Below are positions 1 through 5,223 of a stretch of 5,223 nucleotides of DNA, piece by piece. Position numbers and translations under genes: made by a program. Source of the DNA: Bathymodiolus azoricus thioautotrophic gill symbiont (GTDB lineage Bacteria; Pseudomonadota; Gammaproteobacteria; PS1; Pseudothioglobaceae); NCBI RefSeq assembly GCF_001298715.1, contig NZ_CDSC02000060.1, positions 1-5,223 of the forward strand, given 5' to 3'. The notes below the pieces were generated by a model. It was not told the origin of the DNA. It did no database searches and was given only the letters and a program-made list of their open reading frames with translations. How positions within the stretch are numbered: position 1 is the stretch's first letter; the number at the start of each line of letters is the position of its first letter.

Positions 1-45
1 CAGTTTATAATCCTGCATGAGGATAGATTGAAGGATTATGTCTGA
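1..45 (+). CDS. Transposase C-terminus, IS256/mutator type (partial)
   Basis: The first 14 codons of the window are open in plus frame 1 and end with TGA at 43-45; the peptide reads QFIILHEDRLKDYV. IS256-family transposases commonly end with a pattern like Q-[FL]-x-I-x-x-[EP]-[DE]-R-[LVI]-x-x-[YH]-[LV], and this peptide fits it. A terminal-repeat-like sequence starts about 10-20 bases after the stop, which is the normal layout for the family. The 5' part, including any DDE catalytic residues, is outside the window, so activity cannot be judged. The gene converges with the methyltransferase-nuclease gene. A 14-residue match is weak by itself; the neighbouring repeat is what makes it believable. 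Confidence 0.45.
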   Translation, partial: QFIILHEDRLKDYV

Positions 46-84
46 TTTTTAGAGAGGACTTTACACAATCTGGTTTACAGGGTT
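1..84 (+). mobile_element. 3' end of a probable IS256-family (mutator) insertion sequence
   Basis: The left edge of the window looks like the tail of an insertion sequence. The evidence is a plus-strand transposase C-terminus ending at 45, followed by a terminal-repeat-like segment at about 55-82. Read inward on the minus strand, that segment runs CCCTGTAAACCAGATTGTG and then TAAAG. From memory, this resembles IS256-family ends, which often have a G-rich or C-rich tip, TGTAAA and then a TTGTGTAAA block. The other end lies outside the window, so the repeat and the 8-9 bp target duplication cannot be checked. The outer boundary is placed near 80-84 by judgement. It touches the stop codon of the methyltransferase-nuclease gene at 83-85. 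The family assignment is moderate only, because so little sequence is present. Confidence 0.5.
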
Positions 85-1183
85 AAAACCTTAACTGCAT
101 ATTTAGTTTGAAATGCATTTGCTTATCATTTTCTAAAATCAAACTTCCATATCTATGTCGTGTTGTTGATGGCGTATCAAATTTAATATTTTCAAACAAA
201 TAATCTTCTAGCACCTCTTGTTCTATTATATGAAATGCAACCTGCTCTCCATCATCTTTGACTACTATGGTTCCTTTGGCGTTATAGTGACCATCCCATT
301 TTTTACCTGCAAAAAATCCCAGTAAAATTGCAACTAGTAGGCGTTTTATTTTTATTTCAAGAGACTGAAAATCTTCTGCGTTAGCAGTATTTAGATTTTT
401 GGCGGATATTACTTCTTGTATATTTTTCTTTATTGAAGAGATTCTGTTCACAAAAAACTCTATCAACATTTTAGAAATAATTTCAGGCATATTACTGTCA
501 ATTAATTCTAAATTATATCTCATTGTGTCCCTTTCAATTTTGAAAAATTCTAATTCCCCTCCAAGTTTATATATTTTTTCAATACGGTCTTTTAATTTAG
601 TTCTTGTGTTGATTGCGTTAATTTCGTCTAAGTATTTAGATGGTAGATTTTTAACCTTAAAAATAAAGTTAGTATTTCCAGACGCATTTAATAACGTTGG
701 CTTACTCCCTAAATAAGATTTAATACCAAAACCTTCATCTTTTTTATTGATACTTGAATTTTCAATATCTAATATTATGTCCGCTTTTTGGTTACTATTT
801 CCACCTTTAATAATCGTCACCCCTAATTGATTTTGCAATATATCAAATTCAGGAATATTAAAAGCCCCTTTACCTTTTTTAATTATAGAAGCCCAATTTT
901 TTAACAATTTTTTATTTAAAAACTCTAAAACTAATACCTCTTTTTCCTCTCCTGTTTTTTCATTTTTTACAATAACTTTGTCTCCAGATTCTAAACAACA
1001 AGACTGTTCAATATTTAAAGTGGAAACTTTTGTTACTGTTAAATAATTTTCTTTATTGGCGATTAAATCTTTATCAGACATAAACAATTTTTTGTCATTA
1101 ATAATTTTAAGAAATGAATATAACTCTGTCCATTCTCCTTTATTTTTTGTATTATTATTATTTTCTGTTTTTAATGTAGCCAT
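83..1183 (-). other. HpaII-like restriction endonuclease domain of the fused protein, with possible internal start
   Basis: This marks the C-terminal nuclease part. The in-frame Met at 1183-1181 sits exactly at the domain junction (DYM-ATLKTENNNN), with the nuclease domain beginning GEWTEL about 15 residues later. The remaining 366 residues are close to the roughly 360 of stand-alone HpaII as I recall it. Likely PD-(D/E)XK-type residues are the Asp of KADIILD and the Lys of GFGIKS, about 20 residues apart; the STLLNAS-like block (PTLLNASGNTNF) that follows is a hallmark of the family. No Shine-Dalgarno precedes the internal ATG (ATTATTAGATTAT), so separate translation is possible but not supported. 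The simplest reading is a covalent fusion. Confidence 0.75.
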
Positions 1184-1886
1184 ATAATCTAATAATGTTT
1201 TTCCACATTCTCTAATTGCATCAATAGCAACACTATTTCCTAACTGTTTCATTGCTTGGGTATTAGATACAGGGAAATCAAATTCACTGGGAAAACCTTG
1301 CATCTTTTTAGCCTGCTCTGGCATTAACTTTTTTACTTCTCCATCAACTAAATATGCATCCCAATTTCTACGGTCGCTTATATTTGAACCTCTTCCACCA
1401 ACCCTAATAGTAAATCCTACTTCTCTGGAGCACTCACCACCCCAAACATCCGACATATTGAAATTTAATGGCAACTCCTTGGGGAAATCAAAATTTTCAG
1501 ATTTATCGTCATTTCTAAAGCCAATCATGAATGTTCTCGGTCTTAACTGGGGTAGCCCATAATCAGAAGCTTTCACAACTTTATAATAGAAACTATAACC
1601 AAGCTCTTTAGTTAAAACTTCTTGAATTTTTTTAAAAGTTTTTCCATCATCATGTTTCACAATACCCCTGACATTTTCTAGAAAAAACGCTTTTGGTTTT
1701 TTTGCTTCTATAATATCTACGATATTGAAAAATAAATTACCTCTTTCAGATTTATGATTATCTGCAAAACCTTTTTTAAATCCTGCCTGGCTAAAAGGTT
1801 GGCAAGGAAATCCTGCACATAAAACATCAAAATCTGGAATTTCATCGGGGGATATGGCTCTTATATCGTCATTAAATAATCCATTT

Positions 1887-2063
1887 TTAAAAATATTTGG
1901 GCTTATATCCTTTAAAATTATGTTGGTAGGTTTTTCTTGCCTGCTCATCTATTTCAGATGAAAATACACATTCTCCACCTAAATTATGCATTGCAAGATG
2001 AAAACCGCCTATTCCTGAGAATAGGTCTATAAATTTGAATGAATTATTTTTACTAATTGCCAT
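1887..2063 (-). other. N-terminal methyltransferase fragment as read, ending at premature stop
   Basis: Without correction, translation from ATG 2063 gives 51 normal residues, then seven foreign residues (GYKPKYF) and TAA at 1889-1887. The good frame ends ARKTYQHNFK. The next family-like residues (DISPNIFKNGLF) resume one base out of phase at 1909. Removing a single base around 1909-1917, in TTTTAAAGG on the minus strand, restores one continuous methyltransferase. The ATG has only a weak purine stretch (AAAG) directly before it. Confidence 0.8.
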
Positions 2064-2200
2064 CTTTAATTAATTTTTATACTCAAGGATTGGTACATTA
2101 ATCCAATGCAGCATTATTGTTTTAAACATCAAATTACCCAAGAAAAATTCTTTCCAATTCTTTAATATACATGTATATATTGCAATTTTTACCATGTGTA
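2064..2200 (-). promoter_or_regulatory. Spacer between herA and the methyltransferase gene: possible promoter and operators
   Basis: This 137-base gap separates the herA stop from the methyltransferase ATG, so the methyltransferase may have its own transcript. A weak sigma-70-like pair on the minus strand is TTGGAT (2106-2101) and TATAAA (2081-2076), with a long 19-base spacer. The -10 lies only about 12 bases before the ATG, implying a very short leader. Two overlapping inverted repeats cover the spacer and -35: GGATT/AATCC (2087-2091, 2100-2104) and ATTGG/CCAAT (2089-2093, 2103-2107). They could form an operator for autoregulation. Closer to herA there is a perfect 14-bp palindrome and a direct repeat of AAAGAATT spaced 10 bases. 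I see no GC-rich hairpin with a U-tract, so readthrough from herA is also possible. Confidence 0.3.
2165..2178. repeat. Perfect 14-bp palindrome ATATACATGTATAT
   Basis: The sequence ATATACATGTATAT is its own reverse complement and lies 23-36 bases after the herA stop. It is AT-rich and has no U-tract, so it does not look like a terminator. A dimeric regulator site is conceivable. In DNA of this composition a chance palindrome is also plausible. Confidence 0.3.
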
Positions 2201-4072
2201 TTATTTCCACCCTTCAATTAAGTTTATATTATGGCTTTGCGGTTGATTTTCTTCATCTGTGATTTCATTAACTTTAATTACTACTGGGATTTTTGCCATT
2301 AATCCCGCCAGAATACATGTTCCAGTTGCTAAATTAGGGATAGAATCAGCAGAAACTTTATCTAAATAAGAAATGGTTTTCTCAACCGCTGATAAATCAT
2401 TATTATTTATCAGTCTATGTAAAAAATAATTATGTAATTGGGATATAATTGTCGCTGAAATGTCCGATGGTCTTTGACTGGCAATAGTCATAAAAACATT
2501 AAATTTACGACCTTCTTTTATTATTTCTTCAAAAGTTTCAAGGCGATAGTCTTTCCACTCTTTGCTTTCTCTATCAGAATTACTGGAAAGAATATTATGC
2601 GCCTCATCTACGATTATGTGTAATGAATGGCTTTTATTGTTGTCTTTTTTCTTCTTATCATACAACTCTTTTACTAAAAGCATTGGTAACATTTTACGAA
2701 TATCCATATTAACATTACGCAGGGAAACAACCGTTAAATTCTTTTCATTTTCATTAGACCCATCGTTCTTTATTGTTAAAACTTTTTCTAAATCTAATAT
2801 TCGTTTTTCAAGCCTTTTGATAAGAGGAGATAAATGCTCTCTATTTGAAAAACCTCTAATCATTTCATTAAAATATTTTATGATTATTTTTAGTCCTATT
2901 TTTTTTATTTGAGATAAGTTGTTAATATCTACCAAGACACGGTTAAAAGCGTCCTTTATTTTTTGCTTAAAACGGGCCTCATCATTAGAAAAAATCTTTT
3001 CAAAGCAATAACTATATTTTTCCGTCCCCCCAGTTAGATGGTTTTGAAAATGTTGAGCCACACTTTTTATACTTTCATTATTTAAGAAATTGGCTAACTC
3101 GTATAAAAATTCTGTTGGTATTGCTTTATCAATATTTGAACCACTAACAGATGTAGATTGTATTATTAAGTCTTGGATATGAACAATAAAATCAGTATCA
3201 TTTAACTTGTTTTCTATAAATTTGTCTTTAATTGCCCTCTTGAGAAATGGTTGTTGGGTTTTTTCTGTCGCCTCCAAGAATATAGACCAAAAAGTAGCAT
3301 TTTCTATTGTAGATTTTGTTATTGGAAATTTATCTCTTTCGTCGTCTTCTCCGATTTCTTTGGTTGTCAAATCGTAAGAATTTTTACTTTCTTTACCAAC
3401 AATCGCATTTTCAATATATTCACCATTAAAATCAATGATGATAAATTTAGCGTTATTTATAAAGCTTTTATTACCCTTGTATTCTTTAAACAATTGACGA
3501 TATATCTTTGCTAAAGTATAAGACTTTCCACTACCAGTATTACCGAAAATTCCAATATGACTGGCAAATAATTTATTAATTCCTAGTGATATGTTGACCC
3601 CGTCATCAAACTCTAACTGCCCAATTTTTATTGGCTTATCATCACTATCTACAAATTGATGAATATGATTAAATTCTTTTTTGGTAATTAAAAAACAAGT
3701 GTTGTCTATTAAAGGCAATTCCTTAATGCCTCTTTCAAATTTACCATTATCTAAATAACCTAAAATTTTAATATTTAGAATCCTGTTAATTTTGTCTTTA
3801 TTATTTGTGTAATTCTTTTGGCTGTTATCTTTATTTTCCCTGATTAATTCACCTTCAATTTTTCCGATAATTTCTTCAAAGTCTTTTTTAATTTTTACAT
3901 ATCCACCAACGGATATATTTTGAATAATATCGCCTTTATACAAAATAGATGAGGTATTTTTTCCTGTATCAATTCTAACCTTTACTACCTGACCAATAAC
4001 TTCAATCACACTACCAACTCTAAAAATTGAATTGTCTGCAATATAATCTTCTGTAGTGATTTTATTCGCCAT
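2201..4072 (-). CDS. herA: HerA/FtsK-type P-loop ATPase of a SIR2-HerA defence pair
   Basis: This is an intact 623-residue protein. Residues about 15-75 look like the HAS-barrel that starts HerA proteins (FRVGSVIEVIGQVVKVRI...). The RecA-like core has Walker A GNTGSGKS at 177-184 and the strand FIIIDFNGEY at 210-219. Walker B is HIIVDEAHN at 485-493, followed by the EGRKFN region at 520-525 and ASQRP (sensor/Q-type motif) at 531-535. Between the core halves lies a long helical insert (about 225-445), longer than in archaeal HerA and typical of the defence-type proteins. HerA proteins form hexameric DNA translocases; in SIR2-HerA systems the hexamer binds SIR2 and controls it. The ATG at 4072-4070 lies one base after the sir2 stop (TAAGATG) with no separate Shine-Dalgarno, so translation is probably coupled. 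No frameshift is seen, although the gene contains an 8-A run (near 2899-2906). Confidence 0.9.
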   Translation of the reverse strand: MANKITTEDYIADNSIFRVGSVIEVIGQVVKVRIDTGKNTSSILYKGDIIQNISVGGYVKIKKDFEEIIGKIEGELIRENKDNSQKNYTNNKDKINRILNIKILGYLDNGKFERGIKELPLIDNTCFLITKKEFNHIHQFVDSDDKPIKIGQLEFDDGVNISLGINKLFASHIGIFGNTGSGKSYTLAKIYRQLFKEYKGNKSFINNAKFIIIDFNGEYIENAIVGKESKNSYDLTTKEIGEDDERDKFPITKSTIENATFWSIFLEATEKTQQPFLKRAIKDKFIENKLNDTDFIVHIQDLIIQSTSVSGSNIDKAIPTEFLYELANFLNNESIKSVAQHFQNHLTGGTEKYSYCFEKIFSNDEARFKQKIKDAFNRVLVDINNLSQIKKIGLKIIIKYFNEMIRGFSNREHLSPLIKRLEKRILDLEKVLTIKNDGSNENEKNLTVVSLRNVNMDIRKMLPMLLVKELYDKKKKDNNKSHSLHIIVDEAHNILSSNSDRESKEWKDYRLETFEEIIKEGRKFNVFMTIASQRPSDISATIISQLHNYFLHRLINNNDLSAVEKTISYLDKVSADSIPNLATGTCILAGLMAKIPVVIKVNEITDEENQPQSHNINLIEGWK

Positions 4073-4930
4073 CTTACTGTTGATTAATTTCAGTGCTATC
4101 TTCCAATTTTTGATTATCTTTGTTAAGTTGCTTAAAAAAGAAATTATTTATTTTTTCAAAATTATATTTCTCTTCAGTAAGCAGGCGAATGTTATTATTT
4201 TTAGCATCGTCTTTCAACTCTTTATAAATATCATTACTATCATCATGCACAAATATATAGATAACACATGTTGGGTTTGTATTTGCAGCTCTTAATGTTA
4301 ATTCTTTAATGTGTTCATCTGCAAAGGAGAATCCCATAACAAACAAAACACTGTTTTCTTTTTCCAATTCATTGTTATACATTCTGAGTAAATCATAGTG
4401 CGTTTCATTTAAAACTGTATCTCTAAATTTCTTTTTTGATGGATTGACAATCATTAGTTTGTCATAATTTTCTTTAAATTTATCATCAGAAGAGTTGCTT
4501 ATTTCCTTTACTAACTTTAAATCTTTATCTAATTTTATATTTTTATCTTCTGTACACCAAGAAACAGAGCCATGCAGTTTAATGACATTAAATACTGGTA
4601 TTTCCGAAGTATTTTCATAATGCAGACTAGTTTTATAATAAGATTTCTTAAAATTACCTATACTATATTTAGGATTAAATCTTCCATGAAATCCATCATT
4701 AAACTCAATACCTGTGTCTTCTAGAGCAATCTCTGAAAAAATATCAACATTGGTAGTAAATATATTTACCTGCTTTGAGAGTAGGGAAGACTCCCTCTGT
4801 AAAATTAATGCATTAATGGTTTTATAAAATTTCTTATATTGCAAAAACTGTTGTGGCAAAGACATGAAAGGTATTGTTAACAAACATATATTCTTACGTA
4901 TTGATTTTTTAAAATATTCTTTCTTGATTC

Positions 4931-4940
4931 TTTTTTTTTT
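4931..4940 (-). repeat. A10 homopolymer (T10 on plus) at the sir2 frameshift
   Basis: Ten consecutive A in the coding strand (GATG-A10-GAATC) are the longest homopolymer I see in the window. Nine A would restore a continuous SIR2 frame; ten puts the ribosome onto a TAA 59 codons after the start. Tracts of this length are known sites for polymerase slippage, replication slippage and sequencing miscounts. Confidence 0.85.
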
Positions 4941-4954
4941 CATCTGGATCTCCT
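4941..4954 (-). promoter_or_regulatory. Internal ribosome binding site and ATG inside sir2
   Basis: On the minus strand AGGAGATCCAGATG places AGGAG (4954-4950) six bases before an ATG (4943-4941) that is in the downstream SIR2 frame, immediately before the A10 tract. It is the best Shine-Dalgarno/start pair I see in the window. Initiation here would give a 289-residue SIR2 protein without the GSGVSAP motif. The same bases encode SGDPDE in the upstream frame, so this may be coincidence. Confidence 0.4.
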
Positions 4955-5080
4955 GACTCTTCAGCCTCTGACAATTTCTGTTCAATGTTAGTTAGTATTT
5001 CCAAAAACGGTGCAGAAACACCAGATCCAATAAGAAAATTTATATTAGCACTCGCTATACTTTTCTTTATATTTTTATCA

Positions 5081-5182
5081 TTATTCATATTTATAAATTA
5101 TATCATTTTGCTTACCACAATAAGCCTTTTTACCACCCAAAACCTCTAATAACTTTTCAAAATTTCTTATATAGAGGGTCTG
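5081..5182 (-). pseudogene. Possible truncated C-terminus of an upstream gene (33 codons, no start)
   Basis: After a TAA at 5185-5183 a minus-strand frame is open for 33 codons and ends with TAA at 5083-5081. Its stop overlaps the sir2 start by eight bases (ATGAATAA), which is the usual geometry for genes in one operon. The peptide contains NFEKLLEVLGGKKAYCGKQN followed by DIIYKYE and looks more like real protein than random AT-rich translation. There is no ATG or GTG; the only TTG leaves 19 residues. It could be the tail of a gene cut off by rearrangement near 5175-5185, a frameshifted gene, or chance. I do not recognise a family. Confidence 0.3.
5097..5102 (-). promoter_or_regulatory. Candidate -10 box TATAAT just before sir2
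   Basis: A perfect TATAAT stands eight bases before the sir2 ATG on the minus strand. A transcript from it would start at or near the ATG and be nearly leaderless, which fits the absence of a Shine-Dalgarno there. No convincing -35 lies 16-18 bases upstream. A second -10-like TATAAC occurs at 5188-5183. Either could be chance in such AT-rich DNA. Confidence 0.25.
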
Positions 5183-5186
5183 TTAT

Positions 5187-5212
5187 AATAATTCTTTAAT
5201 GTAAGAATTATT
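5187..5212. repeat. Inverted repeat, 10-bp arms and 6-base loop, upstream of sir2
   Basis: The plus-strand arms AATAATTCTT (5187-5196) and AAGAATTATT (5203-5212) are perfect reverse complements around the loop TAATGT. Stem G+C is too low for a strong terminator, although TT follows on the plus strand. It lies about 100 bases before the sir2 start, so an operator upstream of the SIR2-HerA operon is possible. It overlaps the 11-bp element that is also found upstream of the methyltransferase gene. Confidence 0.45.
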
Positions 5213-5223
5213 TTGTATAATTG

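Larger units (their letters stand above)
83..2063 (-). pseudogene. Cytosine-5 DNA methyltransferase fused to HpaII-like endonuclease, split by a frameshift
   Basis: Joining two frames near 1910 gives a protein of about 659 residues. ATG at 2063-2061 follows an in-frame TAA and opens frame 1 (51 residues to the shift), which carries the SAM-binding motif FIDLFSGIGGFHLA and the acidic motif SSEIDE. The second frame, open from 1948 to the TAA at 85-83, carries motif IV (GFPCQPFSQAG, catalytic Cys), VI (FFLENVRG), VIII (QLRPR), a target-recognition region with GGRGSNISDRRNWD, IX (MPEQAKKMQGFP) and X (QLGNSV). After an Asn-rich linker (ENNNN) comes a second domain of about 350 residues starting GEWTELYSFLK. 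It has KADIILDI, GFGIKSYLGSKPTLLNASG and the ending FKLNMQLRF, which I recognise as HpaII-family endonuclease. Methylation of CCGG is inferred from that family, not shown. As read, motif I is separated from the catalytic part. Confidence 0.82.
4074..5088 (-). pseudogene. sir2: SIR2-family NADase of the SIR2-HerA pair, frameshifted at an A10 tract
   Basis: Joining two frames at the A10 run gives about 337 residues. ATG at 5088-5086 follows an in-frame TAA four codons upstream and encodes the NAD-binding glycine motif NFLIGSGVSAP (residues about 17-27). As read, this frame stops at TAA after 59 residues (ending NQERIF). The frame one base over holds the rest: NIFTTNVD (about 108-115, with the conserved Asn), NDGFHG, KLHGSVSW with the catalytic-type His (about 172), VNPSKKKF, then VLFVMGFSFADEHI. 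This order is typical of defence SIR2 domains (SIR2_2-like). Family members hydrolyse NAD+ on phage infection. If nine A are assumed, the join reads DEKKRIKKEYFKKS without a break. A TTG at 4985 in the second frame is not a believable start because it would lose the glycine motif. Confidence 0.85.

Noticed and set aside
10..39. Hairpins ATCCT/AGGAT (10-24) and ATAATCC/GGATTAT (7-39) as a terminator for the minus-strand gene
   Set aside because: The stems are short, compete for the same bases, lie within the transposase coding end and have no U-tract on the minus strand.
399..716. Plus-strand open frame of 105 codons
   Set aside because: It is antisense to the HpaII-like domain, whose motifs are clear, and its translation is a low-complexity Ile/Leu/Ser string typical of reversed AT-rich coding DNA.
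2562..2912. Plus-strand open frame of 116 codons
   Set aside because: It runs antisense through the Walker B part of HerA; it has no recognisable domain and no ribosome site worth noting.
3251..3514. Plus-strand open frame of 87 codons
   Set aside because: It is antisense to the intact HerA frame; Phe/Ile-rich composition mirrors Lys/Asn codons on the other strand.
4056..4295. Plus-strand open frame of 79 codons that looks hydrophobic
   Set aside because: It is antisense to the sir2 end and herA start; apparent membrane segments come from reading AAA/AAT codons backwards.
83..5088. A DISARM-type system (cytosine methyltransferase with a helicase)
   Set aside because: The ATPase is HerA/FtsK-type, not the SNF2-like or DrmA helicase, and no DrmB, DrmC or phospholipase D domain is present.
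1..5223. CRISPR arrays, tRNA, rRNA or riboswitches
   Set aside because: No regularly spaced long repeats, no tRNA-like cloverleaf or conserved RNA motif was seen by eye; almost all the sequence is coding.
1..5223. Absence of CCGG (expected site of a HpaII-like enzyme) as evidence of self-avoidance
   Set aside because: I saw no CCGG by eye, but only about two would be expected at this base composition and length, so the absence is uninformative.

Overview
This is an AT-rich window (roughly 30% G+C by eye) from a bacterial accessory or defence region. Trp is read from TGG, so the standard bacterial code fits. Shine-Dalgarno sequences are mostly weak, and I cannot name the genus. All full-length genes lie on the minus strand, so transcription runs from the right end of the window to the left.

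Reading in the direction of transcription: (1) 5089-5223 holds AT-rich upstream DNA, a 10-bp inverted repeat and a 33-codon open frame with no start codon, whose stop overlaps the next gene. (2) 4074-5088 encodes a SIR2-family NAD-binding protein, split by a one-base frameshift in a run of ten A. (3) 2201-4072 encodes an intact HerA/FtsK-type ATPase of 623 residues that starts one base after the sir2 stop. Together these make a SIR2-HerA (Nezha-type) anti-phage pair. (4) 2064-2200 is a spacer with palindromes and a possible promoter. (5) 83-2063 encodes a single polypeptide that joins a complete cytosine-5 DNA methyltransferase to a HpaII-like restriction endonuclease domain. It is also split by an apparent one-base insertion, near 1910. 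(6) 1-84 looks like the tail of an IS256-family (mutator) insertion sequence: the last 14 codons of a transposase and a terminal inverted repeat that touches the stop codon of the methyltransferase-nuclease gene.

Functionally, this is a small defence island. The SIR2-HerA pair is expected to sense infection and destroy NAD+ (abortive defence). The fused methyltransferase-nuclease would be a one-polypeptide Type II restriction-modification enzyme, possibly specific for CCGG by analogy with HpaII. Two of the three genes carry frameshifts that split conserved motifs from the rest of the protein. The same kind of lesion, one extra base, occurs in both. They may be read or assembly errors, slippage or phase-variation sites, or real decay of the island after IS insertion; the sequence alone cannot decide. 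The least ordinary observations are the methyltransferase-HpaII fusion, the A10 tract with a good internal ribosome binding site just before it, and an 11-bp element shared upstream of both transcription units.
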